Below, piece after piece: positions 1 to 9,103 of a DNA stretch of 64,000 bases. The notes below the pieces were generated by a model. It was not told where the DNA came from. It searched no databases and saw only the letters and a list, made by a program, of their open reading frames with translations. The DNA comes from Rhodanobacter sp. T12-5 (GTDB taxonomy: Bacteria > Pseudomonadota > Gammaproteobacteria > Xanthomonadales > Rhodanobacteraceae), in the NCBI RefSeq assembly GCF_008329435.1, contig NZ_NPKN01000006.1:62670-126669 (forward strand), in the 5' to 3' direction. Position numbers and translations under genes: made by a program. The first letter of the stretch is position 1, and each line of letters starts with the position of its first letter.

Positions 1-1031
1 CCGAGATAGATGATCCACATCAGCGACTTCACCAGCATGAACACCAGGATCGCCACCCCGACGATCTGCCCGGTCAGCAGCTTGCCGATCACGTCATAGC
101 CCACGCCCAGTGCCTGCGGCTCGATGCAGCCGCCGATGCTCACTGCGACCGCACCGATCAGCGGCCACCACATCCAGTGCACCGGCAGCTTGTGGAACAT
201 GTCCTCGGCGCGATACACCAGCGCGGTCAACAAAGTCGCCAGCAGGCCGGCGAGGAAGCCACAGACGACGGCCATGCCGAACACCGGCAAGGTCAGGTCG
301 AACTGCACATCGACCGGGAACAGCGCACCGGGCCCCAGCAGCGACGCGCGCAGTGCATCGGCCACGAAACAGGCGATCGCCACCGGTATCGTGCTGCGCG
401 GACGCAGCTCGAACAGCAGCAGCTCCACCGCCAGCAAGGTCGCCGCGATCGGCGTGCCGAAGGTGGCTGCCATGCCGGCGCAGGCGCCGGCGACCAGCAA
501 GGTGCGTCGTTCCATCGAGGTCAGGTAGAACATCTGGCCGAACAGCGAACCGACCGCGCCGCCGGTCACGATGATCGGCCCCTCGGCACCGAACGGCCCA
601 CCGGTGCCGATCGCGATCGCCGCCGACAGCGGCTTCAGAATCGCCACCTTCAGCATCATCTTGCTCTTGCGGAAAAGGATCGCCTCCAGCGCCTCGGGGA
701 TGCCGTGGCCACGGATGCGCTCGGTCCCGTAGCGCGCCATCAATCCCACCAGCAAACCGCCGACCAACGGTGCCAGCAGGATCGCCCACGTCGAGGTGTG
801 CAGCGCCGGCACCACGAACGCAAACGAGATTTGCTGGCGGAACGCGAGATTGGTGACGAAACTGATCATGCCGTACAGCAGCAACGCGACCAGTGCCGCG
901 GCGACGCCGATGAACACCGCCATCAGCGAAAGTTTCAGGATGCTGAAGCTGGGCCGGAAATCGCTCTGGCTCAGCGTGTCCTGTTTCCAGCGTTGGTAGG
1001 TGCGCCGGAGAAAGTGCCCGATCCTGCTCAT
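1..1031 (-). CDS. ClC-family chloride channel/antiporter, 3' end missing
   Basis: Integral inner-membrane anion transporter of the ClC family. About 343 N-terminal residues lie in the window; the C-terminus runs off the left edge. The frame starts at an ATG giving MSRIGHFLRR. It carries the ClC signatures in order: GHGIPE (about residue 109), GPFGAEGP (about 145-152, with the gating glutamate of ClC exchangers), GTPIAA (about 190) and, near the edge, a GVGYD segment. Hydrophobic stretches alternate throughout, as the fold requires. Whether CBS domains follow cannot be seen. The gating glutamate suggests a Cl-/H+ antiporter rather than a pure channel; that is family inference. It is divergent from the amidase gene, with 288 bp between them. 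Confidence 0.9.
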   Translation of the reverse strand, partial: MSRIGHFLRRTYQRWKQDTLSQSDFRPSFSILKLSLMAVFIGVAAALVALLLYGMISFVTNLAFRQQISFAFVVPALHTSTWAILLAPLVGGLLVGLMARYGTERIRGHGIPEALEAILFRKSKMMLKVAILKPLSAAIAIGTGGPFGAEGPIIVTGGAVGSLFGQMFYLTSMERRTLLVAGACAGMAATFGTPIAATLLAVELLLFELRPRSTIPVAIACFVADALRASLLGPGALFPVDVQFDLTLPVFGMAVVCGFLAGLLATLLTALVYRAEDMFHKLPVHWMWWPLIGAVAVSIGGCIEPQALGVGYDVIGKLLTGQIVGVAILVFMLVKSLMWIIYL

Positions 1032-1319
1032 GCTGAATTGATCCCCTTCTTTGGCAAACCGATATCGGCGCATTCAGGCGACGATGACATGACCATCGCC
1101 AGGCGGGAATCGTCCCCGCCGGAGGACCGATGCCGCCGAGGTTAGCTGAATGGCTGCGGGTTATCAGGTGGTTCGTTGCATGCCCGGATCCGGCTGTCGA
1201 AGCCGACCGCCGCCATGTGCCGCACACGCCAGGTCCTGCCCACGGCCCTTCGGTTTCGAACAGCCCGGCGTCGCTTCGCTACACTACGAGGCTACGTCAC
1301 CGCCGGCAGGAAAACCGCC

Positions 1320-2210
1320 ATGACCCGCAAGACCCTCAAGGTCGCGCTGCTGCAGGAAACCGACCGCGGCAGCCACGACGCCAACCTCGACGCGATCGAA
1401 GCCGGCCTGCGCGAAGCCGCCGCTGCCGGCGTCGAACTGGTGCTGCTGCAGGAACTGCACAACGGCCCGTACTTCTGCCAGCACGAATCGGTGGAGCTGT
1501 TCGACCAGGCCGAAAGCATTCCCGGTCCCGCCACCGCGCGCCTGGGCAAACTGGCCGACGAGTTGCAATTGGTACTGGTCGCCTCGCTGTTCGAGCGGCG
1601 TGCCGCCGGGCTGTACCACAACACCGCCGTGGTGTTCGATCGCTCGGCCGCGATCGCCGGCATCTACCGCAAGATGCACATCCCGGACGATCCCGCCTTT
1701 TACGAAAAGTTCTATTTCACCCCGGGCGACCTCGGCTTCGAGCCGATCGACACTTCGGTCGGCCGCCTCGGCGTGCTGGTGTGCTGGGACCAATGGTATC
1801 CGGAGGCAGCGCGCCTGATGGCGCTGGCCGGTGCCGAGCTGCTGCTCTACCCCACCGCGATCGGCTGGGACCCGAACGACGAACAGGCCGAAAAGGATCG
1901 CCAGCGCGATGCGTGGATCACCGTGCAGCGCGGCCACGCGGTGGCCAACGGGCTGCCGTTGCTGGCATGCAATCGCACCGGTTACGAGCCCGATCCATCG
2001 GGCGTCGGTGCCGGCATCCAGTTCTGGGGTTCCAGCTTCGTCGCCGGCCCGCAGGGAGAATTCCTCGCCCAGGCCGGCAACGATGCGCGTGCACTGTTGC
2101 TTGCAGAGGTCGATCTGGCGCGCAGCGAACACGTGCGGCGGATCTGGCCGTTCCTGCGCGATCGTCGCATCGACGCCTATGCCGATCTGCTAAGGCGCTT
2201 CCGTGACTGA
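1320..2210 (+). CDS. aguB: N-carbamoylputrescine amidase
   Basis: Nitrilase-superfamily enzyme of 296 residues, the usual AguB length. It hydrolyses N-carbamoylputrescine to putrescine, CO2 and ammonia, the last step of the agmatine route to polyamines. The catalytic triad is visible: Glu45 (LLQELH), Lys118 (YRKMH) and Cys155 (VLVCWDQWYPE). The ATG giving MTRKTLKVALLQE is chosen because it yields the family N-terminus; an in-frame ATG 48 codons upstream adds unrelated residues. The frequent partner, agmatine deiminase (aguA), is not adjacent on either side. A TraB-like gene follows after 72 bp on the same strand. Confidence 0.92.
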   Translation: MTRKTLKVALLQETDRGSHDANLDAIEAGLREAAAAGVELVLLQELHNGPYFCQHESVELFDQAESIPGPATARLGKLADELQLVLVASLFERRAAGLYHNTAVVFDRSAAIAGIYRKMHIPDDPAFYEKFYFTPGDLGFEPIDTSVGRLGVLVCWDQWYPEAARLMALAGAELLLYPTAIGWDPNDEQAEKDRQRDAWITVQRGHAVANGLPLLACNRTGYEPDPSGVGAGIQFWGSSFVAGPQGEFLAQAGNDARALLLAEVDLARSEHVRRIWPFLRDRRIDAYADLLRRFRD

Positions 2211-2282
2211 GGCCCCGCTGCTTGTTCCGCATGACGATCGTCCCCATGCTTGGGTTTTCCCCGAGACCGGCCTGCTGATCGC

Positions 2283-3518
2283 ATGAGTGTTTCCCAAACC
2301 GATCCCGCCCTGTTGTTGCCGGCCCTGCTAGGCCAGCCGATCGAGCACGTGCACCGCGATGGCGTGGAATACGTGTTGCTGGGTACCGCGCATGTCTCGC
2401 GCAGCAGCGTGGATGCGGTCGAAGCGCTGCTCGAACACGAACACTTCGACGCGGTCGCGGTGGAATTGTGCGACAGCCGCGCACAGAGCATGCGTGATCC
2501 CGAAGCGTTCAAGCAGATGGACCTTCTCAAGGTCATCCGCCAGGGCAAGGCTGGCATGGTCGCGGCAAGCCTGGTGCTGTCGACGTTCCAGAAGCGCCTG
2601 GCCGACCAGTCCGGCATCCAGCCCGGCGCCGAGATGAAGGCGGCAATGGATCGCGCCGAACAACGCGGCCTGCCGCTGTGGCTGATCGACCGCGAAGTCG
2701 GTACCACGCTCAAGCGCGCCTGGCGAAGTGTCGGCTTCTGGCAACGCTTCGGCCTGCTAGGTGGGCTGCTCGCCAGTGTGTTCGAGCGGGAGCAGATCGA
2801 ACAGGTCGAGATCGAGAGGCTCAAGCAGGGCGATCTGCTGGAGGGTGCGTTCAGCGAATTCGCCAGCGAATCGAAACCGTTGTACGAAAGCCTGATCGGC
2901 GAGCGTGACGCCTTCATGGCGGCGCGCCTGCGCGAGGAAGCCGCTCAGGCGGCTTCCTCGGAAAGCCGCCGCGTGCTGGTGGTGATCGGCGCCGGCCATC
3001 TCAAGGGCCTGGGCGAACTGCTGCGTTCACAACGAGATGACCCTGCGGACAAGGTCGCCGAACTGGCCGCCACACCGCCCAAGGCGCGCTGGCCGAAGTG
3101 GCTGGCCGCCGGGTTGGTATTGCTGGTGTTCGCGGCGATTGCCTGGGCCTTCCATCGCAACACGGCGCTGGGTGCGCAGGCGCTGCTTGACTGGGTGCTG
3201 TTCACCGGCGGCTTCGCGGCTCTGGGCGCACTTGCCGCCGGCGGTCACCCCTTGAGTATCCTCGCCGCGTTCATCGCCGCTCCGATCAAGCCGTTTCGTC
3301 CCGGCATCCCCGCCGGCGGCATCAGCGCGATGGCCGAAGCCTGGGTGCGCCGCCCGCGCGTGATCGACTTCGACACCCTGCGCGACGACATCGTGCACTG
3401 GAGTGGCTGGTGGAAGAACCGCGTCGCCCGCACCTTGCTGAACTTCTTCCTGGTCAGCGTGGGCACGATCATCGGCGAGTACAGCGCCGGCATCCACATT
3501 TTCAAGAGCCTGTTCTGA
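2283..3518 (+). CDS. TraB/PrgY-type membrane protein
   Basis: 411 residues. The N-terminal two thirds matches the TraB/PrgY (TraB-GumN-like) domain: YVLLGTAHVS near residue 32, an acidic VAVELCD segment near 62, and GAGHLKG near 240, which together resemble a metal-binding hydrolase core. The C-terminal third is hydrophobic, with probably three or four membrane segments, ending GEYSAGIHIFKSLF. Family members such as enterococcal PrgY act on peptide pheromones, but the role in Gram-negative bacteria is not settled, so none is assigned. The ATG at MSVSQTD is chosen; an ATG 11 codons upstream is possible but lacks a better ribosome site. It may be cotranscribed with aguB. Confidence 0.8.
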   Translation: MSVSQTDPALLLPALLGQPIEHVHRDGVEYVLLGTAHVSRSSVDAVEALLEHEHFDAVAVELCDSRAQSMRDPEAFKQMDLLKVIRQGKAGMVAASLVLSTFQKRLADQSGIQPGAEMKAAMDRAEQRGLPLWLIDREVGTTLKRAWRSVGFWQRFGLLGGLLASVFEREQIEQVEIERLKQGDLLEGAFSEFASESKPLYESLIGERDAFMAARLREEAAQAASSESRRVLVVIGAGHLKGLGELLRSQRDDPADKVAELAATPPKARWPKWLAAGLVLLVFAAIAWAFHRNTALGAQALLDWVLFTGGFAALGALAAGGHPLSILAAFIAAPIKPFRPGIPAGGISAMAEAWVRRPRVIDFDTLRDDIVHWSGWWKNRVARTLLNFFLVSVGTIIGEYSAGIHIFKSLF

Positions 3519-3549
3519 TCGACCAGCCGGCTGGGCCGCAGCCCGCGCA

Positions 3550-3558
3550 TGCTACGAT
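3550..3558 (+). promoter_or_regulatory. Extended -10 candidate for tRNA-Leu(UAA)
   Basis: TGC followed by TACGAT has the TGn-TANNNT form of an extended -10 element, about 43 bp before the mature tRNA 5' end. No convincing -35 hexamer lies 16-18 bp upstream. Weak evidence; the gene may also be read from the TraB-like gene. Confidence 0.35.
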
Positions 3559-3601
3559 GCGCGCCGCCTGCAGCCTCGCCTGCAGTGCCCTCCGACATCC
3601 T

Positions 3602-3688
3602 GCCCGGGTGGCGAAACTGGTATACGCAAGGGACTTAAAATCCCTCCGCCGCAAGGCGATGCGGGTTCGACCCCCGCCCCGGGCACCA
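3602..3688 (+). tRNA. leuZ: tRNA-Leu (anticodon UAA)
   Basis: 87 nt including encoded CCA. The acceptor stem pairs GCCCGGG with CCCGGGC. The anticodon loop CTTAAAA in a GGGA/TCCC stem gives UAA. A class II variable arm and a GGTTCGA T-loop are present. It is the likely counterpart of E. coli leuZ, but sits on the opposite strand from the neighbouring tRNA-Cys and tRNA-Gly genes. Confidence 0.97.
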
Positions 3689-3753
3689 GCCGCTGACTTG
3701 AGTCCCACGCCCGACGCCAGCCTGAGGCTCGGGGTCCTGCATCCGGCAGCAAC

Positions 3754-3779
3754 AAAAAACCCGCCAGCGGCGGGTTTTT
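3754..3779. terminator. Bidirectional Rho-independent terminator
   Basis: The stem CCCGCC-AGC-GGCGGG is flanked by a run of A on the left and a run of T on the right. It can end tRNA-Leu(UAA) on the plus strand and tRNA-Cys on the minus strand. Confidence 0.85.
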
Positions 3780-3805
3780 AGGGCTGAACTACAGCCTTTG
3801 CGCAA

Positions 3806-3879
3806 TGGAGGCCAAGGTCGGAATCGAACCGGCGTACGCGGCTTTGCAGGCCGCTGCATGACCACTCTGCCACCTGGCC
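3806..3879 (-). tRNA. cysT: tRNA-Cys (anticodon GCA)
   Basis: 74 nt including CCA. The acceptor GGCCAGG pairs with CTTGGCC (one G-U). The anticodon stem GCGGC/GCCGC holds loop CTGCAAA, giving GCA. The T-loop is GGTTCGATT. It lies downstream of the two tRNA-Gly genes on the same strand, as in the classical uvrC-pgsA-glyW-cysT cluster. Confidence 0.97.
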
Positions 3880-3921
3880 ATTGCTTGGTGCATCGCGACC
3901 GTGATGATCGCAGTTGCCTGG

Positions 3922-3954
3922 AAAAAACAAAACCCCGGTGAGCCGAGGCTTTGC
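3922..3954 (-). terminator. Terminator after proximal tRNA-Gly
   Basis: On the minus strand, AAAGCCTCGG pairs with CCGGGGTTTT (two G-U wobbles) around a CTCA loop, followed by a T-rich tail. It sits between tRNA-Gly and tRNA-Cys, so tRNA-Cys depends on read-through or a weak promoter of its own. Confidence 0.65.
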
Positions 3955-3961
3955 GAAAAAC

Positions 3962-4037
<76 letters not shown>

Positions 4038-4050
4038 ATCTGAGCCGTGA

Positions 4051-4078
4051 ATGATAGCAGAGTGCCGGCGTTTGTGAA
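4051..4078 (-). promoter_or_regulatory. Sigma-70 promoter of proximal tRNA-Gly
   Basis: On the minus strand, -35 TTCACA (5/6) and -10 TATCAT (5/6) are separated by 16 bp. The -10 ends 13 bp before the mature tRNA start. Confidence 0.6.
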
Positions 4079-4174
4079 TAGCCGCAATGACACTTTTCGA
4101 ATCGGCTGCGCATCCGGACGCGGCGCGGGACTGAACCATCCCGTGCAACCATCATCAGTCCCGGCCGGAAACGA

Positions 4175-4200
4175 CAAAGCCCCGAACATGTCGGGGCTTT
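4175..4200 (-). terminator. Hairpin terminator between the tRNA-Gly copies
   Basis: AAAGCCCCGA pairs with TCGGGGCTTT around a 4-6 nt loop. On the minus strand a short broken T tract follows. With the promoter at 4051-4078 it separates the two tRNA-Gly genes into independent units. Confidence 0.65.
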
Positions 4201-4210
4201 GTCTGCAAAC

Positions 4211-4286
<76 letters not shown>

Positions 4287-4299
4287 ATTGGAGCGGGGC

Positions 4300-4327
4300 A
4301 TTCTAATACGTGAATGACGATCGTCAA
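4300..4327 (-). promoter_or_regulatory. Sigma-70 promoter of distal tRNA-Gly
   Basis: On the minus strand, -35 TTGACG (5/6) and -10 TAGAAT (5/6) are separated by 16 bp, followed by a G/C-only discriminator (GCCCCGC). Such discriminators are typical of stable-RNA promoters under stringent control; that regulation is inferred. Confidence 0.75.
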
Positions 4328-4357
4328 GTCCGGATCACCCGTTCGGCGAAACGCCAA

Positions 4358-4969
4358 TCACGCATCACCGTTTCCCTCGCGCGGCGCTCCCGGCATGTCG
4401 CCGCTCAGGATTGGCCACGCGGCGCGCAAGTAGTACATGCCCGACCAGATGGTGAGCACGCCGGCGATCACCAGCAAGGCCTCGCCGATGTGATACAGGC
4501 GCAGCGCCTCGGCGGCCTTTTCATGCTGCACGATCAGCACGACCAGCGCGACCATCTGCATGACGGTCTTGAGCTTGCCGATGAAGGCCACCTTGACGGT
4601 GGCGCGCATGCCTATCTCGGCCATCCATTCGCGCAATGCCGAAACGCTGATCTCGCGTCCCACGATCACTGCCGCCGTCACCGCCATGAGGATGCCGGGC
4701 CAGCCGCCGCGATGCGATTCCACCAGCAGGAACAGCGTCACCGCGACCATCAACTTGTCGGCTACCGGATCGAGAAAGGCGCCAAACGCCGAGGTGAGGT
4801 TCATCCGGCGCGCGAGATAGCCGTCCAGCCAGTCGGTGAATGCCGCCAGCAGGAACACGATCGCCGCGGTGATGTTGTGCCCGGGGAATGGCAGGTAGAA
4901 CGCCACCACCATGACCGGCAGCAATGCGACACGAAACAGGGTGAGCCAGGTCGGCAGGTTGATGCGCAT
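4358..4969 (-). CDS. pgsA: CDP-diacylglycerol--glycerol-3-phosphate 3-phosphatidyltransferase
   Basis: 203-residue inner-membrane enzyme making phosphatidylglycerol phosphate from CDP-diacylglycerol and glycerol-3-phosphate. The CDP-alcohol phosphatidyltransferase motif is intact near residues 49-74: DWLDGYLARR, then GAFLDPVADK. Several hydrophobic helices surround it. The ATG giving MRINLPTWLTLFRV is the family start. It is 71 bp downstream of uvrC and followed by tRNA-Gly, the ancestral gammaproteobacterial order. The C-terminal tail after the last helix (GDMPGAPREGNGDA) is short and polar. Confidence 0.96.
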   Translation of the reverse strand: MRINLPTWLTLFRVALLPVMVVAFYLPFPGHNITAAIVFLLAAFTDWLDGYLARRMNLTSAFGAFLDPVADKLMVAVTLFLLVESHRGGWPGILMAVTAAVIVGREISVSALREWMAEIGMRATVKVAFIGKLKTVMQMVALVVLIVQHEKAAEALRLYHIGEALLVIAGVLTIWSGMYYLRAAWPILSGDMPGAPREGNGDA

Positions 4970-5040
4970 GATTTGATCCAGTGATTTGGCACAGTTTCGC
5001 ACGTCGTCGCGCCAGCGCGGAGTGAACATCCGGCAGGTGT

Positions 5041-6867
5041 TCAGCCATGCATGCTGGCGTAGATGCGTTCGGCCAGTCCGCGATCGATGCCCTTCACCTG
5101 CATCAGTTCCTCGATGCCTGCGCCTTCCACTCCCTGCATGCCACCGAAGGCCTTGAGCAAGGCCGATCGCCGACGTGCACCGATGCCTGGAACGTCTTCC
5201 AGCACGCTGCGCTCGCGCGCCTTCTCGCGCCGCTTGCGATGGCCGCTGATGGCGAAGCGGTGTGCCTCGTCGCGCACGGCGGCGACGAGGTGCAGCGCAG
5301 GCGACGAGGAGCCCGGATGGAGTTCGCGCCCGGAGTCTGCAAGCACAAGGGTCTCCTCGCCGGCGCGTCGACCCGGGCCCTTCGCCACGCCGACGACTTC
5401 GATACCGCTGACACCGAGTTCGCGCAACACATCCAGTGCCTGCGCCACCTGCCCGCTGCCGCCGTCGATCAGCAGAATGTCCGGGCGTGCGCCCTCCCCC
5501 TCGGCCACCTTGCGGAAGCGCCGGGTCAGCGCCTGATGCATCGCGGCGTAGTCGTCGCCCGGGGTGATGCCTGCGATATTGAAGCGCCGGTAATGCGATT
5601 TCTCCGGACCCTCCGGCCCGAACACCACGCACGAGGCCACGGTCAGCTCGCCCATCGTGTGGCTGATGTCGAAGCATTCGATCCGGCGCGGCGGCGCACT
5701 CAGCTCCAGCACCTTCTGCAGGTCGTCGAAGCGCGTACCCAGCGTCTGCCGGCTGGCCAGCCGCGCGGTCAGCGAGGCCTGCGCGTTGCGCTCGGCCATC
5801 TGCAGGAACTGCGCGCGATCGCCGCGCACGCTGGATTTCAGTTCCACCGCGCGGCCGGCATGCTGGCTCAGCAGCTCGGCCAGGATGCCCTGGTCGGCCA
5901 GCGGTTCACCGAGGATGAGTTCGCGCGGCACCGGCCGGTCCAGGTAGTACTGCGCGATGAACTGGGTCAGCACGTCGGCCGGTTCTGCATCCAGCGGCAG
6001 CCGCGGAAAGAAGTCGCGCGTGCCCAGGCTGATGCCGTTGCGGAAGAACAGCACGCTGACGCAGGCCATGCCGGCCTCGATGCGGCAGGCGATCACGTCC
6101 ATGTCGGCGCTGGCGCCGTGCACGTGGTGTTGCGCCTGCAACTGGCGCAGCGCGGAGACCTGATCGCGCAGCCTGGCCGCACGCTCGAACTGCAGCGCCT
6201 TGCTGGCACGCTCCATCGCCTCGGCCAGTTCGTCGATGACCGCGTTGCTGCGCCCTTCCAGGAACATCTCGGCGTGACGCACGTCGTTGCGGTAATCGTC
6301 CACGCTGATCAGGCCCACGCAAGGCGCGGTACAGCGGCCGATCTGGTGCTGCAGGCACGGCCGCGAGCGGTTGCGAAAATAGCTGTCCTCGCACTGGCGC
6401 ACCTTGAACAGCTTCTGCATCAGGCTGAGGCTTTCGCGCACCGCGTAGGTGCTCGGGTACGGCCCGAAGTAGCGCCCGGGCAGGTTGCGCGCACCGCGAT
6501 GGAAGGCCAGCCGCGGATAGTCCTCGCCGCTGGACAGGTAGATGTACGGATAACTCTTGTCGTCGCGCAGCAGGATGTTGTAGCGCGGCTTGAGCGACTT
6601 GATCAGCTGCGATTCCAGCAGCAGCGCCTCGCCCTCGGTGCGCGTCACGGTGATTTCCACGCGGGCGATCTGCGCCACCATCGCGGCGATGCGCGGCTCC
6701 ATCCGCGGCTTCAGGAAATAGCTGCTGACGCGTTTCTTCAGGTTGCCGGCCTTGCCCACGTACAGCAGCTCGCCAGCGGCGTCGAAATGCCGGTAGACGC
6801 CGGGCGAGGAAGTGAGCGTATGGACGAAGGCCTTGCCGTCGAACGGTGGCGGTTGTGCAGGCTGCAT
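5041..6867 (-). CDS. uvrC: Excinuclease ABC subunit C
   Basis: 608 residues, normal for UvrC, the nuclease that makes both incisions in UvrABC nucleotide-excision repair. An N-terminal GIY-YIG domain starts at GVYRHFD (residue 23) with LLYVGKAGNLKKR. A UvrB-binding UVR motif lies near 205-240 (ERASKALQFERAARLRDQ). The RNase H-like second nuclease domain includes ECFDISH and LLIDGG. The C-terminal helix-hairpin-helix pair ends VLEDVPGIGARRR and VKGIDRGLAERIY. Together with pgsA it forms the classic uvrC-pgsA pair; kdsB lies 62 bp upstream on the same strand. Confidence 0.98.
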   Translation of the reverse strand: MQPAQPPPFDGKAFVHTLTSSPGVYRHFDAAGELLYVGKAGNLKKRVSSYFLKPRMEPRIAAMVAQIARVEITVTRTEGEALLLESQLIKSLKPRYNILLRDDKSYPYIYLSSGEDYPRLAFHRGARNLPGRYFGPYPSTYAVRESLSLMQKLFKVRQCEDSYFRNRSRPCLQHQIGRCTAPCVGLISVDDYRNDVRHAEMFLEGRSNAVIDELAEAMERASKALQFERAARLRDQVSALRQLQAQHHVHGASADMDVIACRIEAGMACVSVLFFRNGISLGTRDFFPRLPLDAEPADVLTQFIAQYYLDRPVPRELILGEPLADQGILAELLSQHAGRAVELKSSVRGDRAQFLQMAERNAQASLTARLASRQTLGTRFDDLQKVLELSAPPRRIECFDISHTMGELTVASCVVFGPEGPEKSHYRRFNIAGITPGDDYAAMHQALTRRFRKVAEGEGARPDILLIDGGSGQVAQALDVLRELGVSGIEVVGVAKGPGRRAGEETLVLADSGRELHPGSSSPALHLVAAVRDEAHRFAISGHRKRREKARERSVLEDVPGIGARRRSALLKAFGGMQGVEGAGIEELMQVKGIDRGLAERIYASMHG

Positions 6868-6929
6868 GCTTCGGATTCTAGCGGTGCCGGAAAGCCGGAT
6901 GCACCGGCATTATCTTCAGATGTGGTGGC

Positions 6930-7709
6930 TCAATGGTGCGTGCGCAACCACAGTTCGGCGCGTTCCAGGTCGGCCTCCGTGTCCACTCCAGGCGGAAACG
7001 GTTCGGGGGTCAGCCGCACGGCTATACCGTGGCCGTGTTCCAGCACGCGCAATTGCTCCAGCGATTCGGTCTGCTCCAGCGGCGTGCGCGACAGGCGGCT
7101 GTAGCGGTCCAGGAAGCCGGCGCGATACGCGTAGATGCCGATGTGCCGCAGGAACGGCGAGCCGGATGGCAACGCATGCCGATCGGCGGCAAATGCATCG
7201 CGCGCCCACGGCAGCGGAGCCCGGCTGAAATACAGCGCGCGGCCGTTCACGGCGCGAACCAGCTTCACCACGTTGGGATCGAACAGTTCCTCGGCGTCGA
7301 TGATCGGTGTCGCCAGCGTGGCCATCGGCGCGTCGTCGCCGGCCAGCGCCTGCGCCACCGCGCGGATGCCGGCCGCGGGCGCGAATGGCTCGTCGCCCTG
7401 CAGGTTCACCACGATGCTGTCGTCCGGCCAGCCGTAATGTGACGCGCATTCGGCCAGCCGGTCGCTGCCGGAGGCATGGTCGCTGCGGGTCATGCAGATA
7501 TCCACGCCGTCGAGGCCCGCCAGTGCATCGGCAATGCGCCGATCGTCCACCGCCACGACCACCTGGCTTGCGCCGGCCTGCAATGCACGCTGCGTGACCC
7601 GCGTCACCATCGGCACGCCGCCAATCTCGCGCAACGGCTTCGCCGGCAAACGGGTCGAGCCATACCGCGCGGGGATGGCGACGATGAACGGGGGGACGGC
7701 GTTAGACAT
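6930..7709 (-). CDS. kdsB: 3-deoxy-manno-octulosonate cytidylyltransferase
   Basis: 259 residues. Activates Kdo as CMP-Kdo for lipopolysaccharide inner-core synthesis in the cytoplasm. The nucleotidyltransferase start [15 protein letters not shown], the MVTRVTQRA segment and VNLQGDEPF are diagnostic. The ATG giving [17 protein letters not shown] is chosen; an upstream in-frame start 12 codons earlier adds a non-family tail. It lies between aroA (59 bp) and uvrC (62 bp) in a same-strand run. Confidence 0.97.
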   Translation of the reverse strand: MSNAVPPFIVAIPARYGSTRLPAKPLREIGGVPMVTRVTQRALQAGASQVVVAVDDRRIADALAGLDGVDICMTRSDHASGSDRLAECASHYGWPDDSIVVNLQGDEPFAPAAGIRAVAQALAGDDAPMATLATPIIDAEELFDPNVVKLVRAVNGRALYFSRAPLPWARDAFAADRHALPSGSPFLRHIGIYAYRAGFLDRYSRLSRTPLEQTESLEQLRVLEHGHGIAVRLTPEPFPPGVDTEADLERAELWLRTHH

Positions 7710-7768
7710 GATGGCCCTTCGATCAGACGGCAAGGTAGGTCGCAACGATACACGCCTGCATCGGCATC

Positions 7769-9076
7769 TCAGCCGACCGCCTGCAACACGAAACCGCAGC
7801 CGTTGGCCAGTTCAAGGAAACCGGGAAAGGACGTGGCGACATGACGGCAGTCGTTGATCCGCACCGGGCCATCGGCAACCAGACCGGCCACCGCGAAGCT
7901 CATCGCAATGCGATGGTCGAGATGACTTTCCACCACGCCGGCGCCGAGCCGGCCGCCGTGGATGATCGCACCATCCGGGGTTTCGTCGATCGCCACGCCG
8001 AGTGCGCGCAGGCCGGCAGCCATGGTCGCTATGCGGTCCGACTCCTTCACCCGCAACTCGCCTGCCCCACGAATGACCGTGCTGCCGCTGGCCATCGCGG
8101 CGGCAATGAAAAGGGCGGGAAACTCGTCGATCATGTCCGGTACCAGTACCTCGGGCAACTCGACCCCGTGCAACGGCGCGTGGCGCACCAGCAGATCGCC
8201 CACCGGCTCGCCGCCGCTCTCGCGCTCGTGTGCGATCGTGATGTCCGCACCCATCAGGCGCAGCGCCTGCAGCAGCCCGGTCCGCCGCGGATTCAGGCCG
8301 ACCGCAGGCAACCGCAGTGCGGACCCCTGGACGATGCTGGCGGCAACCATGAAGAACGCGGCCGAGGAAAAGTCGGCGGGCACGTCGACGTCGGTGGCAC
8401 GCAGCGCATGGCCGCCGGCAAGCTTCGCCCGACCCGGCGCAAAGCTGATCGGCGAGCCGAACGCGGCCAGCATGCGCTCGGTGTAGTCGCGGGTCGGATG
8501 CGGCTCGATGATCTCGGTTTCACCGGCGGCATACAGGCCGGCCAGCAACAGCGCGGATTTCACCTGGGCACTGGCCACCGGCAGTTCGTAGCGGATGCCG
8601 TGCAGGCGCCTGCCGCCGTGTACCTGTAGCGGCGGCAGGCCGTCGCGCGTGTCGATGCGCGCACCCATCAAGGCCAGCGGATCGGTCACCCGGCGCATCG
8701 GTCGCTGCGACAGTGACGCATCGCCAATCAGGCGACTGTCGAATTCCTGGCCGGCCAGCAGGCCGGTCAGCAGGCGCATGCCGGTGCCGGCGTTGCCACA
8801 GTCGAGCGGATCGGCTGAGCCGCGCAAGCCATGCAGGCCGACGCCCTGCACGACGCGATCGCCCGCTGCGGGTGCCTCGATATGCACGCCCAGCCTGGCC
8901 AGCACGGCGGCGGTGGCGCGGGTGTCCTCGCCTTCGAGAAAGCCATGTATGCGCGACTCCCCTTCGGCGATCGCGGCCAGCATCAAGGCGCGATGGGAGA
9001 TCGACTTGTCGCCGGGTATCTGCACGCTGCCGTGCAGTGGCGAACCCGATTCACTACTCCAGTCGAGACGATTCAA
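7769..9076 (-). CDS. aroA: 3-phosphoshikimate 1-carboxyvinyltransferase (EPSP synthase)
   Basis: 435 residues. Sixth step of the shikimate pathway, joining PEP to shikimate-3-phosphate. Visible signatures: [10 protein letters not shown] (about residue 21), [16 protein letters not shown] (about 95), and [19 protein letters not shown] in the second domain. Translation appears to begin at TTG: a GGAG lies 8 nt before it, and the nearest upstream ATG is closed by a stop after five codons. Together with pheA (27 bp upstream) and serC it forms an amino-acid operon. Confidence 0.97.
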   Translation of the reverse strand: MNRLDWSSESGSPLHGSVQIPGDKSISHRALMLAAIAEGESRIHGFLEGEDTRATAAVLARLGVHIEAPAAGDRVVQGVGLHGLRGSADPLDCGNAGTGMRLLTGLLAGQEFDSRLIGDASLSQRPMRRVTDPLALMGARIDTRDGLPPLQVHGGRRLHGIRYELPVASAQVKSALLLAGLYAAGETEIIEPHPTRDYTERMLAAFGSPISFAPGRAKLAGGHALRATDVDVPADFSSAAFFMVAASIVQGSALRLPAVGLNPRRTGLLQALRLMGADITIAHERESGGEPVGDLLVRHAPLHGVELPEVLVPDMIDEFPALFIAAAMASGSTVIRGAGELRVKESDRIATMAAGLRALGVAIDETPDGAIIHGGRLGAGVVESHLDHRIAMSFAVAGLVADGPVRINDCRHVATSFPGFLELANGCGFVLQAVG

Positions 9077-9103
9077 GCGGCTTTCTCCATGCGCGTCATC
9101 GAC

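Noticed and set aside
94-1227. A 377-codon minus-strand frame over the ClC gene
   Set aside because: The frame giving GHGIPE, GPFGAEGP and GTPIAA is the real one; this neighbour frame has Arg/Gly/His-rich composition and no motif.
5047-7104. A 685-codon plus-strand open frame opposite uvrC
   Set aside because: UvrC motifs are on the minus strand; the plus frame is rich in Ala/Arg/His/Gln and matches nothing.
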